Below, in pieces: positions 1 through 9,402 of a stretch of DNA of 64,000 nt; position 1 is the stretch's first letter, and each line of letters starts with the position of its first letter. A program made the translations under genes and the position numbers. Source of the stretch: Lysobacteraceae bacterium (lineage in GTDB: Bacteria; Pseudomonadota; Gammaproteobacteria; Xanthomonadales; Xanthomonadaceae); the NCBI GenBank assembly GCA_031263725.1, contig JAISFF010000032.1, positions 35,439-99,438 of the forward strand. The letters are read 5' to 3'. The notes beneath the pieces are model-generated. The model searched no databases. It was not told the origin of the DNA and saw only the letters and a list, made by a program, of their open reading frames with translations.

Positions 1-229
1 CGCATTCGCTGCAGACAGGGTGGGGACCGTGATCGGAGCGCAGTACCTGCAGCACCTTGCCGGACAGCGTGCCGTTGCTGGACTGGCTGATCTCGACGAT
101 CGATTTGACCTGTCCAGTGGCGTCGTCGATGGTCTTCCAGCGGCCGGTCGGTGAGTCGTTGGCGGCGGCCGCCATTGCCAGCATCAGCAGCGGCATGGCG
201 ACCAGGATGGCGATACCGGTTTTTTTCAT
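1..229 (-). CDS. DUF2147 family secreted protein (partial, N-terminal 76 residues)
   Basis: The N-terminal part of a gene that leaves the window on the left. It begins with a signal peptide (MKKTGIAILVAMPLLMLAMA then AAAND) followed by the typical DUF2147 opening, 'GRWKTIDDATGQVKSIVEI' and 'GTLSGKVLQVL', and a CSEC at the cut edge where this family usually has a Cys-x-x-Cys. An AGGAG ribosome binding site lies six bases before the ATG at 229. DUF2147 proteins are small exported proteins of unknown function. The family call rests on the conserved first block; the rest is not visible. Confidence 0.8.
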   Translation of the reverse strand, partial: MKKTGIAILVAMPLLMLAMAAAANDSPTGRWKTIDDATGQVKSIVEISQSSNGTLSGKVLQVLRSDHGPHPVCSEC

Positions 230-331
230 GGTGGCTCTCCTGAGCATGAGGGATTGTGATTTCCGCACAGGGGGCGATACGGCGGAGCATGGTTCCCACA
301 CGTTATAGCGCATGGCCGCCGTGCCGAGGAT

Positions 332-359
332 AAAAAAGCCCCACCAATTGGTGGGGCTT
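332..359 (-). terminator. Rho-independent terminator of the TonB receptor gene
   Basis: A perfect 24-base palindrome at 336-359 (AAGCCCCACC-AATT-GGTGGGGCTT) is followed, on the minus strand, by a run of six T (332-337 on the plus strand as A). It starts about 30 bases after the receptor's stop codon. There is no T run on the plus-strand side, so it acts in one direction. Confidence 0.9.
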
Positions 360-390
360 GAAAACAGCATTGAACTGTGGTGACCCCGGA

Positions 391-3234
391 TTACTTGCTG
401 CCGCCGAAGTTGTAACGGATCTCGGCGTAGATCGCACGGCCGTACGGGTTGTAGAGCATGCTGTTGAACGGCTCGGTTTCATTGCCCGGGAAGTTGTGGG
501 CCTGGCTGTCCGGCATCTTGTTGAGGACGTTGTTGACCAGCAACGACAGTTGCAGGTTGTCCAGAGCGCGGTAGTTGAAGCTCAGGTTGTACGTGGTGTA
601 CGGGCCCCACTTGCTGCCGCGGACGCCGTGGTCGTTGATGACCCCGTAGCCGTTGTAGTAGGCGACATAATTCGGCGTGCTGCCGATGTAGTTGGCATAC
701 GCCGTGGTCGTGAAGCGGTCGATCGCCCAAGCCACCGACAGGTCCGCACGGGTCTTGGCGTAGGCATCGTAGACCCACATGTTGTACGGATCGCGCAGCA
801 GGTCGATTTCCGCCAGATCTTCTTCCGGAAGGACCGTGTGCTTCAGTTTGTTGGTGTAGTTGCCGTTGAACGCCAAGCTGCCGAAGCGGCCGATATCCCA
901 GACGTAGTTGACGCTGGCGGTGATCGCTTCCAGCCTTTGCTGGGCGATGTTCATCTTCGGCGTGTACAGGCGGTCCACGTTGCCGGCGGCGTCACGGGTG
1001 ACCCATGCCAAGGCGTTGCCGCAGCTGACCGGCGTATAGTTGGCTAGGCCATTGCGGCAGTTGTACTCGGCCAGCATCAGCGAATTGGTGCTCAACTGCT
1101 TGACTTCGTCCTCGATCTTCCAACTGTAATAGTCCAGCGACACCGACAGGTTGGGCAGCGGCGCCCAAACCACGCCCAGGTTCCAGACGTCGGCGGTGAT
1201 CGGCTCCAGATCGCTGTTGCCGGATTGCTGGCCGAACGCAGTGACTCGGCAGCGGGTGCCGGTATTGCCTGGTGTATAACCGGCCTGGCCACATTGGTAG
1301 TAGTCGGTGACGCCGGTGTAGTAGCCGCTCAGGCCCTGGTAGACATCGGATAGCGACGGCGCGCGGAACGCGGTGCCGTACTTGCCGCGGAACAGCAGGC
1401 TCTCGATCGGACGGAACTCGACGCCCAGGCTGTAGGTGGGCTTGTCGATGGTGCTGCCGTCGACGCGGAAGGCATCGTAACGCGCGGAAGCGGTGACTGT
1501 CAGCTGGTCCAGGAACGGCATGCGCAGCTCGGCAGTGGCCGCGTAGCGGCTGCGATGGCCCGCGCCGCTGACCGCGGTGGTGCCCCACACTTCGGATTCC
1601 AGCGTGACCGGATCCTCGACCAGCCGGCGATCCGGGCTGTAGTCCCAGCCCTGGCTGCCGCCTTCCAGCACGAACGCGACGCCGGCGTCGCCGCCCGGCA
1701 GCGAGAACAGGCTGCCGTTGGTCAACTGACCGCGCAGCATGTTGTCCCAGGTCTTGCTCTCGGTGGTGGTGAAGCCGCTGAATTTGGCGAACTCCTCCGG
1801 CGTGATGCCCGTGTAGAACGCCGCATAGTCCGGGGCGAACACCGGATATTCGCCGTACACCGGATCCAGGCCCAGCTCCGGACCCAGCACGTTGTTCACG
1901 AAGTAATCGTCGACCGCGCTGGCCCAGCGCGCCCAGCCGCGCTCGGTGAGTTTGTACTCGGTACGGGTGAAGCTGACGTCATAATCCCAGTTGGCGCCGA
2001 AGCTGCCCTTGCCGCCGATGGCCACCATGTACGACTTGTTGCGGTCGGTGTTCATGATGTCGCGGTAGCCGTTGCCGCCGATGTCTTCTGGCGCGAAGGC
2101 GCGCTGCAGGTTGAGGAACTGGCCCAGGTTCTGGTCGTAGAACGCGCCGTACTTGGCGCTGGTGCCCCACCATGTGTAGCTGGAACCGGTGGCGTACTTG
2201 ACCGACTCGTTGCTATACAGCAAGTCGCCATACAACTGGAAGTTGTCGCTGACGTCGAAGGTCGCGTGCGTATAGAGCTGGCCGCTGTCCTTCTTGTTCA
2301 GGATGGTGCGGTAACCCGCTGATTTCAGCGATCCGCAATACGCGGCGTTGTATTCCGTACGCGAATACATGCTGGTGGTACCGTCGAACTGGTCAGCGAC
2401 ATTGGCGCAGTTGTTCGGATCCAGGAACACGTAGTAGTCCGGGTTGGTGGAACTCAGCGTTGGGTCGTAGACCAGAAAATTGCGGCTGGCGACCGGATCG
2501 GTGTAACCATGCACGTTGGCCGTCCTGGTCAGGCTGCGCTGATAGCCCCAGATCGGGTTGCGCGATTCCCACTGCGCGTTGACCAGGACGTTCAGGCGGT
2601 CGTCGAAGCCGCTGAAGCCGTGGGCGATGCTGAGACGGATGCTGTTGCCGCCGCCTTCGGTGTAGGTGCCGCCGCGCACGGCGATGCTGCCGCCATCCAT
2701 GCGGTCCTTCAGGATGATGTTGATGACGCCGGCGATCGCGTCGGAGCCGTACAGCGACGACTGGCCGCCCGGCAGGATTTCGATGCGTTCGACGATGTCG
2801 ATCGGGATGCCGCTGATGTTGTTGAACGTATCGCTGCCGTTGTACAGCGCGGGATAGTTCGCCATCGGGCGGCCGTTGATCAGGTACTTGGTGTAACCCG
2901 GATCCAGGCCGAACATGCCGGAGGCTTCGGCGCCCTGGGTGAAGGAGGCGGAAGTCTGGCCGCCCTGCAGGCCGCCGGTGGTCATCGTGGACTGCTGCAG
3001 CACATCGGCGACGCTGGTGAAGCCGCGCATCTGGATGTCTTCGGCCGAGATCACCATCACCGGCTTGAAGTTTTCGATCTGGGTCTGCGGGATCAGCGAA
3101 CCAGTGACCACAACCCGGTCGAGGTCGGTCGTGTTTTCTTGCGCGAGAGCGACACCGGCGGCTGGAACGATCAGGATCGCAAGCAGCGCCGTGCTCAGGC
3201 GGCTAAACTTAGGGACTGAGTTTCTTGCTGACAT
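391..3234 (-). CDS. TonB-dependent outer-membrane receptor
   Basis: A 947-residue outer-membrane transporter that would take up a bulky nutrient using TonB energy. Residues 1-31 are a signal peptide ending in ALA-QE. The mature N-terminus has a TonB-box-like stretch (DRVVVTGS), then a plug domain (about residues 50-175) with the usual 'YLINGRP', 'VERIEILPGG', 'SLYGSDAIAGVINIILK' segments. The rest is a 22-strand barrel ending in the aromatic-rich 'YAEIRYNFGGSK'. Length and composition fit the large receptors abundant in Xanthomonadaceae. The substrate cannot be told from sequence; no partner transporter or sigma/anti-sigma pair is next to it. It is divergent from mrp and has its own terminator, so it is monocistronic. 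Confidence 0.95.
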   Translation of the reverse strand: MSARNSVPKFSRLSTALLAILIVPAAGVALAQENTTDLDRVVVTGSLIPQTQIENFKPVMVISAEDIQMRGFTSVADVLQQSTMTTGGLQGGQTSASFTQGAEASGMFGLDPGYTKYLINGRPMANYPALYNGSDTFNNISGIPIDIVERIEILPGGQSSLYGSDAIAGVINIILKDRMDGGSIAVRGGTYTEGGGNSIRLSIAHGFSGFDDRLNVLVNAQWESRNPIWGYQRSLTRTANVHGYTDPVASRNFLVYDPTLSSTNPDYYVFLDPNNCANVADQFDGTTSMYSRTEYNAAYCGSLKSAGYRTILNKKDSGQLYTHATFDVSDNFQLYGDLLYSNESVKYATGSSYTWWGTSAKYGAFYDQNLGQFLNLQRAFAPEDIGGNGYRDIMNTDRNKSYMVAIGGKGSFGANWDYDVSFTRTEYKLTERGWARWASAVDDYFVNNVLGPELGLDPVYGEYPVFAPDYAAFYTGITPEEFAKFSGFTTTESKTWDNMLRGQLTNGSLFSLPGGDAGVAFVLEGGSQGWDYSPDRRLVEDPVTLESEVWGTTAVSGAGHRSRYAATAELRMPFLDQLTVTASARYDAFRVDGSTIDKPTYSLGVEFRPIESLLFRGKYGTAFRAPSLSDVYQGLSGYYTGVTDYYQCGQAGYTPGNTGTRCRVTAFGQQSGNSDLEPITADVWNLGVVWAPLPNLSVSLDYYSWKIEDEVKQLSTNSLMLAEYNCRNGLANYTPVSCGNALAWVTRDAAGNVDRLYTPKMNIAQQRLEAITASVNYVWDIGRFGSLAFNGNYTNKLKHTVLPEEDLAEIDLLRDPYNMWVYDAYAKTRADLSVAWAIDRFTTTAYANYIGSTPNYVAYYNGYGVINDHGVRGSKWGPYTTYNLSFNYRALDNLQLSLLVNNVLNKMPDSQAHNFPGNETEPFNSMLYNPYGRAIYAEIRYNFGGSK

Positions 3235-3427
3235 GGTTGGTCTCTATAAAAGAAAAGGTATTGGAAGACGTTTGGAATGTGCGGTTCCGCCGAAGCGGAT
3301 CGCGGTGGAATAGCCAGAACGGACTGACTGTGTTCGTGGAAATTAACATAGCTTTAATATGAAAAACACCCTCTCATCAAATATTCACCCAAAAAACAGC
3401 GGGTTATGACGATCAAGCGAGACAGTT

Positions 3428-4513
3428 ATGGCGAATTACGCTCCAGTTGATTCAAATTCCAGATGGTCTTGGTTGAATTCGATTGAAAATCCGGAAAGTG
3501 GGGTGAGCCTGTCTTCACCCAGGGCACGGTGGGAAACGGCAACCGGGGAGGGGACGGTTCGGCTCAGATTGGTGGTGGCCTACCCGGCGGATGGCCTGCG
3601 TGAAAGGTTATTGCCGGTGCTGGCATCACGACTGGCCGACTCGGGAGAAAGACTGGGCGCGCTGGAGATACGCCAGACCATCGCCGCGCATGTGACGCAG
3701 CCGGGGCCGGCGCAGATTCCCGGAGTCAAGAACGTCATCGTGGTCGGTTCCGGCAAGGGCGGAGTAGGCAAATCCACCACCACGGTCAATCTCGCGCTCG
3801 CACTGCGGCAAAAGGGCGCACGGGTCGGAATCCTCGACGCCGATGTCTATGGTCCCAGCATTCCGGCCATGCTCGGACTGTCCGGGCGTCCGCACAGCCC
3901 GGACGGAAAGTCGATCGAACCGATGCGCGCTTTCGGCGTCGAGGCGATGTCGATCGGTCTGCTGGTCGAGGCCGACGCCCCGATGATCTGGCGTGGTCCC
4001 ATGGCGACATCCGCGCTGATGCAGTTGCTCAACGAGACGCGCTGGGGCGAGCTGGACTATCTGTTGCTGGACCTGCCGCCGGGAACCGGCGACATCCAGC
4101 TGACTCTCGCGCAGAAGATTCCGGTGGCCGGGGCGGTCATCGTCACCACGCCGCAGGATATCGCCACTCTGGATGCGAGAAAGGCGTTGAAGATGTTCGA
4201 AAAGGTGCAGGTCCCGGTGCTGGGCATCGTCGAGAACATGGCGGTCCACGTCTGTTCCAGCTGCGGTCATGCCGAACATCTGTTCGGCGAGGGCGGCGCG
4301 CAGGCGATGGCGGAACAGTACGGCGTACCACTGCTCGGTTCGTTACCGCTGGACATCGGCATCCGTCGGCAGGGCGATGCGGGTCGGCCGGTGGTGGTGG
4401 CGATGCCGGATTCCGCGGCGGCGGCGGCATACCGCAAGACGGCCATGATGCTGGGCGTGGCGCTCGCCGAGCGGCCCAGGGCGCTGACAGCCATATCTTC
4501 CTCGCTGCTTTGA
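3428..4513 (+). CDS. mrp: Mrp/ApbC-type iron-sulfur cluster carrier ATPase
   Basis: A P-loop ATPase that carries [4Fe-4S] clusters to apo-proteins. The deviant Walker A motif GSGKGGVGKST is at residues 108-118, the signature 'DADVYGPSIPAMLG' at 138-150, 'DLPPGTGD' at 215-222, and the CxxC that binds the bridging cluster (CSSC) at 276-279. The roughly 95 residues before the P-loop correspond to the N-terminal domain of longer Mrp proteins; the first ~30 look poorly conserved, so an internal start is possible. In Xanthomonadaceae mrp is commonly next to dcd, as here. Confidence 0.93.
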   Translation: MANYAPVDSNSRWSWLNSIENPESGVSLSSPRARWETATGEGTVRLRLVVAYPADGLRERLLPVLASRLADSGERLGALEIRQTIAAHVTQPGPAQIPGVKNVIVVGSGKGGVGKSTTTVNLALALRQKGARVGILDADVYGPSIPAMLGLSGRPHSPDGKSIEPMRAFGVEAMSIGLLVEADAPMIWRGPMATSALMQLLNETRWGELDYLLLDLPPGTGDIQLTLAQKIPVAGAVIVTTPQDIATLDARKALKMFEKVQVPVLGIVENMAVHVCSSCGHAEHLFGEGGAQAMAEQYGVPLLGSLPLDIGIRRQGDAGRPVVVAMPDSAAAAAYRKTAMMLGVALAERPRALTAISSSLL

Positions 4514-4681
4514 AGCCGTTAGAATCGCACCGGCGGATCGGCGCGAGGATGCCGGTTTCGTTCCCGGAACCGGGCGCCGCTGGCGCCGGCAAACCGTTGT
4601 CGCCATCTGGCGGCGATCGCTGTCACCCTTCCGTGCCGGCGGTCGATGCCACTTTCCTTCGCATATCGTCAGGAATAACGC

Positions 4682-5248
4682 ATGAGCATCAAGAGTGATC
4701 GCTGGATTCGCCGCATGGCCGAGCAGACCCGCATGATCGAACCCTTCGAGTCCGCGCAGGTCAAGCAGGCCAATGGCGGACGCATCGTCAGTTACGGCAC
4801 TTCCAGCTATGGCTACGATGTCCGCTGCTCGCGCGAGTTCAAGATCTTCACCAACATCAACTCCACCATCGTCGACCCGAAGAACTTCGACAGCGGCAGC
4901 TTCGTCGATGTGGAATCGGATGTCTGCATCATTCCGCCCAACAGTTTCGCTCTGGCGCGCACGGTCGAGTTCTTTCGCATTCCGCGCAATGTGCTGGTGG
5001 TCTGTCTGGGCAAGAGCACCTATGCCCGCTGCGGCATCATCGTCAACGTGACCCCGCTGGAGCCGGAATGGGAAGGGCACGTCACGCTGGAGTTCAGCAA
5101 CACCACGCCGCTGCCGGCCAAGATCTATGCGGGCGAAGGCGTGGCGCAGATGCTGTTCTTCGAATCGGACGAGGTCTGCGAGACCAGTTACAAGGATCGT
5201 AGCGGCAAATACCAGGGCCAGATCGGCGTGACCTTGCCCAAGACCTGA
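4682..5248 (+). CDS. dcd: dCTP deaminase
   Basis: Deaminates dCTP to dUTP, the main source of dUMP for thymidylate synthesis. The 188 residues match the family length (E. coli 193). The active-site block '[11 protein letters not shown]' (Ser112, Arg116) and '[11 protein letters not shown]' with the catalytic Glu137 are present, as is the C-terminal 'KYQGQ' lid region. It follows mrp by 168 bases without an obvious terminator, so the two may be co-transcribed. Confidence 0.97.
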   Translation: MSIKSDRWIRRMAEQTRMIEPFESAQVKQANGGRIVSYGTSSYGYDVRCSREFKIFTNINSTIVDPKNFDSGSFVDVESDVCIIPPNSFALARTVEFFRIPRNVLVVCLGKSTYARCGIIVNVTPLEPEWEGHVTLEFSNTTPLPAKIYAGEGVAQMLFFESDEVCETSYKDRSGKYQGQIGVTLPKT

Positions 5249-5288
5249 GTATCGCCACGGGGCGCGTCTGATGATGATGGATTCCAAC

Positions 5289-5390
5289 CCCTAGGGCGTG
5301 TCATCAATTGAGCAGGATGACAGAGGCAATCCAGTAGATCGCGCCAAGGAAGTTGTCGGCAGTCTTGTCGTGGCGGGTGGCAATTTGCGC
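5289..5390 (-). pseudogene. 3' end of an IS5-family transposase (remnant)
   Basis: On the minus strand the DNA encodes only the last ~25 residues of an IS5-type transposase (IATRHDKTADNFLGAIYW, then IASVILLN and stop). The sequence CCTAGGGCGTGTCATCAA at 5290-5307 directly beyond the stop looks like the element's terminal repeat. The rest of the element is gone. Boundary on the right side (about 5390) is estimated from where similarity to the transposase stops making sense and RDD-like sequence starts on the other strand. Confidence 0.7.
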
Positions 5391-5399
5391 ATATGGATC

Positions 5400-5585
5400 G
5401 TGGACATGGCCGGGAAAATGTCCACCCCCATGGATCTGCTCCTCAAACGGTATCTGCTGGCCTATGCGGTCATGAGGCTGCCGGTCGTCGGATGGATCGC
5501 GTTCCTGGCCTATGCCCTGTGCATTTTCCGGCGCGACCGGCGCTGCCTGCACGATCTGATCGCCGGAATCCGCGTCGTGCGGTGA
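5400..5585 (+). pseudogene. C-terminal fragment of an RDD-family membrane protein
   Basis: About 60 codons in the plus strand end with 'RYLLAYAVMRLPVVGWIAF' and 'RRDRRCLHDLIAGIRVV', the typical last membrane helix and tail of RDD proteins. The N-terminal Arg-Asp-Asp part and the first helices are missing, replaced by the IS remnant to the left. An open frame runs from 5298, but its first ~30 codons are antisense transposase and not a true N-terminus. Probably not expressed as a functional protein. Confidence 0.6.
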
Positions 5586-5589
5586 CCGG

Positions 5590-5757
5590 TCACTTCCCGC
5601 GACCGAACAGCATGCCGGCGCCGACCGCGATCAGGATCGCCGGCCACCAGGTGCTGACCAGCTTGCTCAGACTCACCGTGGTCCAGCCCAGGTTGTTGGC
5701 CAGCAGTATCGCGCCGACCAGGATCAGGACCACCGCGAGGATGTAGTTGGATTTCAT
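5590..5757 (-). CDS. Small two-helix membrane protein (LiaI/LiaF transmembrane-region-like, DUF5668)
   Basis: A 55-residue protein with two hydrophobic helices (about 5-22 and 35-50): 'ILAVVLILVGAILLANNLGW' and 'WWPAILIAVGAGMLFGRGK'. The 'LVGAILLANNLG ... WWPAILIAVG' pattern is that of the LiaI/LiaF-like transmembrane region found as short stand-alone proteins in many proteobacteria; function unknown. It begins at the ATG at 5757 and converges with the truncated RDD gene, overlapping its end by only the shared spacer. Confidence 0.75.
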   Translation of the reverse strand: MKSNYILAVVLILVGAILLANNLGWTTVSLSKLVSTWWPAILIAVGAGMLFGRGK

Positions 5758-5910
5758 TGGAATGTCCGGCAAGGAGGCGGCCCATCCTATACGTTGCCGT
5801 AGGCATTGGATACCGGCAGTTAGGTATTGACATCCGGAGTATCGCCGGCCTAATTTCGAAGGTCCAAGGGGTTCGCGTGATGCATGCATGGGCAACGGAG
5901 GGATCGGATC

Positions 5911-6621
5911 GTGAGATTTTTTGCCGCACTGCTGCTGTTCGGTTTTTGCTTTCCATGTTGGGCGGGGTCCGCGCCATCGGTGACCCGGAACGGGGCCGCG
6001 ACGGAACAGGCATTCAAACAGACGTTGCAAAAGCTGATTCGCGCCTTCAATGCCAAGGACAGCGCCGCGATCAACCGGCTGGTGCATCCACAGATCGGTA
6101 TCTATGTGCTTTACCGAACCGGCATCCCGCCGATTTCGGTGAGGGTGGACCGCCTCTGTCTGCAAGAGCGGGAAAGCGATTGCGAAATGAATTTTCTGAT
6201 GGGCGGTGACATTCCCGATTTCGTTTCCATGCAATGGCAGAACCAGCAGCTCGATACCGATCCTGTGTCCCGTTCGGGACGTATTACCGAGGATGATCTG
6301 TGCGATATGGACAGCATGGAGCCGGGCTTGTATATCGACACGCAGAAACCTGGAGCGATTCTGTCCGACAGGTGGCGCAAGGGGATCGAAATGTTGTACT
6401 CGCCTATGACCAAGGAATGGCAACAGGCGATGGCGTGGTTCGAGAGGGAGTCGGACGTAGTCGATCGCTTCGATGACAGCAGCCGTCATGTCACCCTCCT
6501 CTGGAGGGAGAACGGGGATGAACATTCCTGGACCGAAGCCTTCGTGTGTTATTTGAGCATGATCGACGGCGTCTGGTATCTGACCGTGCTCGACTATGCT
6601 TCGCCGGATTGCAGCGCTTGA
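5911..6621 (+). CDS. Exported protein of unknown function
   Basis: Not recognised. The GTG at 5911 is chosen because GGAGGG lies eight bases upstream and it gives a clean signal peptide (VRFFAALLLFGFCFPCWAGS); the ATG at 5884 would add nine charged residues in front. The mature ~215 residues are soluble, with several cysteines (CLQERESDC, LCDMD, FVCYL, PDCSA), suggesting a disulfide-bonded periplasmic protein. 'QKLIRAFNAKDSAAINRLVHP' near the start resembles the first helices of NTF2/SnoaL-like folds, which would fit a small binding or scaffold protein; this is a guess. Confidence 0.75.
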   Translation: MRFFAALLLFGFCFPCWAGSAPSVTRNGAATEQAFKQTLQKLIRAFNAKDSAAINRLVHPQIGIYVLYRTGIPPISVRVDRLCLQERESDCEMNFLMGGDIPDFVSMQWQNQQLDTDPVSRSGRITEDDLCDMDSMEPGLYIDTQKPGAILSDRWRKGIEMLYSPMTKEWQQAMAWFERESDVVDRFDDSSRHVTLLWRENGDEHSWTEAFVCYLSMIDGVWYLTVLDYASPDCSA

Positions 6622-6706
6622 CCGGTTGCCGAATCTGGCCGGAAACGCCGCTCCCCGGTTGAAGCAAACAGGACTGCCACGCGGCCGGGCGATGCGGAAT
6701 GCCGGT

Positions 6707-7114
6707 CTATCGCAGGCGTTGTCGCCAGTATTCGGTGCGGGCGGACAACGCATCGGTTTCATACACTTGCGCCTTCCCATTGCCCCAGACAGGACCGGGC
6801 CAGGCCGGATCCCTCTCGTGGCGGCCGATCAGATGGATATGCAACTGCCGGACGATATTGCCCAACGCGCCGAGATTGAGTTTCCGCACTCCGGGCTCGT
6901 TCCGCAGCAATGCCGAAACGCGGTTGATCTCAGCCAGCAGCAATCGCTGCTGGCCGCCGTCCAGATCGATCCATTCGACGGCATCGGCGACGCGGGGTAC
7001 CAGCAACAGCCAGGGAAAGCGCCGGTCGTTCATCAGCCGCACCTGCGACAGTGGTCCATCGGCGATGAAGACGCTGTCGGCCTGCAGGCGCGGGTCGGGT
7101 GCGAACGCGCTCAT
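6707..7114 (-). CDS. HIT-family hydrolase/transferase
   Basis: A 135-residue protein of the histidine-triad superfamily, which cleaves nucleoside phospho-bonds. The motif is 'QLHIHLIGRHERDPAWPGPVWG' in which His92 and His94 and His99 take the place of the usual H-x-H-x-H. This longer, Trp-Pro-containing variant is a frequent uncharacterised HIT subtype of proteobacteria. It overlaps the upstream dienelactone hydrolase by four bases (ATGA), so the two are translationally coupled. Confidence 0.88.
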   Translation of the reverse strand: MSAFAPDPRLQADSVFIADGPLSQVRLMNDRRFPWLLLVPRVADAVEWIDLDGGQQRLLLAEINRVSALLRNEPGVRKLNLGALGNIVRQLHIHLIGRHERDPAWPGPVWGNGKAQVYETDALSARTEYWRQRLR

Positions 7115-7773
7115 CCGATATGCTCGGCGAAAAATGCCAGGGTGCGTTGCAAAGCCAATGTGGCGCTATCCGCGTCATAGGCCTTGGGATCGACATCGCG
7201 ATTGAACGCATGTCCGGCCGGATAGGCATAGGTCTGCATCTGCGGCAGTTTTTGCCGATGCTGCCGCACCGCCTCCATCGGGATCGATGTGTCCTTTTCG
7301 CCGAAATGGAACATCACCGGCGCTTGCGGCGGCTCGTCCAGGAAAGCGGCATTGCGCGCGCCGTAATAGCTGACCGACGGCAGACCGAGCCGTGCCGCCG
7401 CCAGCAAGGCGACGGTGCCGCCCCAGCAGTAGCCGACGGTGCCGACCTTGCCGAAAGCCTCCAGACGATCGCGCGCCGCGGCCACGATCCGCAGCGCGGC
7501 ATCGAACCCGAGCTTGCCGATCAATTCGCGGCCCTCGGCGAATCCGGCCTCGCCATAGCCCAGTTCCACATTCTTGCGCACCGGATCGAAAAAGGCCGGA
7601 GCGAGCGCCGCGTATCCCGCGGCGGCATAACCATCGGCCACGGCGCGGATATGCCCGTTGACGCCGAATATCTCCTGGATCACGACCAGACCGCCGCGCG
7701 GCTTGGTGGCGGGGGTGGCTTCCCAGGCGGAGACGGGGCCTTGCGGCGTATCGAGGGTGATCCAATGGGACAT
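7111..7773 (-). CDS. Dienelactone hydrolase family protein
   Basis: An alpha/beta hydrolase of 220 residues with the Cys-Asp-His triad of dienelactone hydrolases: Cys116 in 'GYCWGG', Asp161 in 'GEKDTSIP' and His188 in 'GHAFNRD'. The family opens lactones or hydrolyses small esters; the true substrate is unknown. The start at 7773 has AGGA nine bases upstream and gives the expected family length; the open frame extends 34 codons further without similarity. It is the first gene of a two-gene unit with the HIT protein. Confidence 0.9.
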   Translation of the reverse strand: MSHWITLDTPQGPVSAWEATPATKPRGGLVVIQEIFGVNGHIRAVADGYAAAGYAALAPAFFDPVRKNVELGYGEAGFAEGRELIGKLGFDAALRIVAAARDRLEAFGKVGTVGYCWGGTVALLAAARLGLPSVSYYGARNAAFLDEPPQAPVMFHFGEKDTSIPMEAVRQHRQKLPQMQTYAYPAGHAFNRDVDPKAYDADSATLALQRTLAFFAEHIG

Positions 7774-7938
7774 GCGGTCATTCCTGATGGGTGACGGCGC
7801 ATTATCTGCCGTTGCCGGCAAGGAAGGGTTAACTGCTTCGCGTGCTGGCCTGCGGGCGAGGTGGGCGAGGATCACAACGGTATAATCGCCGGCACTGCGC
7901 AGTCGCGCCTTTTCCCGCGTTTCCGAGTCGCCTTCTTC

Positions 7939-9267
7939 ATGTCTCCATCGAACCCCAAAGTCGGTTTCGTCAGCCTTGGTTGCCCCAAGGCCCTGGTCGA
8001 TTCCGAACGGATCCTCACCCAGTTGAAAGTCGAGGGCTACGACATCGTGCCGCGCTATGACGATGCCGATGTGGTGGTGGTCAATACCTGCGGTTTCATC
8101 GACTCGGCGGTGGCCGAATCATTGGACGCAATCGGCGAGGCGCTGGCGGAGAACGGCAAGGTCATCGTGACCGGATGCCTGGGCAAGCGGCCGGAGCAGA
8201 TCCGCGGCGCCTATCCCGGCGTACTGGCGATCAGCGGGCCGCAGGATTATCAGAGCGTGATGCAGGCGGTGCATGAAGCGGCGCCGCCGCAGCACGATCC
8301 GTTCCTGGATCTGGTCCCGGACTACGGATTGAAGCTGACGCCCAGGCATTACGCCTATCTGAAGATATCCGAGGGCTGCAATCACCGTTGCAGCTTCTGC
8401 ATCATTCCTTCGATGCGCGGCGATCTGGTGTCACGACCGGTCGACGAAGTGCTGCGCGAGGCCGAGCGGCTGGTGAAGGGCGGAGTGAAGGAGCTGCTGG
8501 TCGTTTCCCAGGACACCTCGGCCTATGGCGTGGATCTGCAATACGCCGAACGCGAATGGCATGGGAAAAGCCATGCCACGCGAATGAAAGCCCTGTGCGA
8601 GGGACTGGCCGAGCTGGATGTCTGGGTGCGTCTGCATTACGTGTATCCGTACCCGCACGTGGATGAAATCATTCCGCTGATGGCCGAAGGCAAGCTGCTG
8701 CCGTATCTGGATATCCCGTTCCAGCATGCCAGTCCGCGCGTTCTCAGGCTGATGAAGCGGCCGGGAGCGGTCGACAAGACGCTGGAACGCATCCAGCGTT
8801 GGCGCGATATCTGTCCGGAGATCACGCTCCGCTCCACTTTCATCGTCGGCTTCCCGGGCGAGACCGAAGCGGAGTTCGAGGAACTGCTGGATTTCCTCGA
8901 CCAGGCGCAACTGGATCGCGTCGGCGCGTTCGCTTATTCGCCGGTCGAAGGCGCGGCGGCCAACGCCTTGCCGGACGCGGTGCCCGAGGCGATCAAACAG
9001 GAACGCCTGGAACGTTTCATGGCGCGGCAGGCGGAAATTTCCGGGGCCAAACTCGCCGACAAGGTGGGGACGGTGCAGCGCTGTCTGGTCGATCTGATCG
9101 ACGGTGAGCTGGCGATCGCGCGCTCCATGGCCGATGCGCCGGAAATCGATGGTATGGTGCAGATCCAGAACGGGTTCGAAGCCCGGCTCAAGCCGGGAGA
9201 GTTCGTCGACGTGACGATCATGGGCAGCGACGAATATGATTTGTATGGAGAGGTGGAAGAGGATTAG
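7939..9267 (+). CDS. rimO: Ribosomal protein uS12 methylthiotransferase RimO
   Basis: A radical-SAM enzyme that adds a methylthio group to Asp89 (E. coli numbering) of ribosomal protein S12. Domains: N-terminal UPF0004 with Cys15, Cys51 and Cys80 for the auxiliary cluster; the radical-SAM core with '[11 protein letters not shown]' (Cys147, Cys151, Cys154); and a C-terminal TRAM domain. The ATG at 7939 gives 442 residues, the normal length. The frame is open back to 7861, but no stronger ribosome binding site is seen there. Confidence 0.96.
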   Translation: MSPSNPKVGFVSLGCPKALVDSERILTQLKVEGYDIVPRYDDADVVVVNTCGFIDSAVAESLDAIGEALAENGKVIVTGCLGKRPEQIRGAYPGVLAISGPQDYQSVMQAVHEAAPPQHDPFLDLVPDYGLKLTPRHYAYLKISEGCNHRCSFCIIPSMRGDLVSRPVDEVLREAERLVKGGVKELLVVSQDTSAYGVDLQYAEREWHGKSHATRMKALCEGLAELDVWVRLHYVYPYPHVDEIIPLMAEGKLLPYLDIPFQHASPRVLRLMKRPGAVDKTLERIQRWRDICPEITLRSTFIVGFPGETEAEFEELLDFLDQAQLDRVGAFAYSPVEGAAANALPDAVPEAIKQERLERFMARQAEISGAKLADKVGTVQRCLVDLIDGELAIARSMADAPEIDGMVQIQNGFEARLKPGEFVDVTIMGSDEYDLYGEVEED

Positions 9268-9402
9268 GCTGCATTGGCGGAGCGGTGGGCGTCGGCTGAA
9301 TCACGCCGCTCGTTGCCGCCGGAAAATCGATGCCCGCCGTGGTGATTTTCAGTGGTGATTTTCATCGGAATCGAAATCCAGCGATAAGAAGGGGAGGGAA
9401 TT

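Noticed and set aside
5298..5585. 95-codon open frame as an intact gene
   Set aside because: Its first third is antisense transposase sequence; only the RDD tail is genuine, so it is listed as a fragment.
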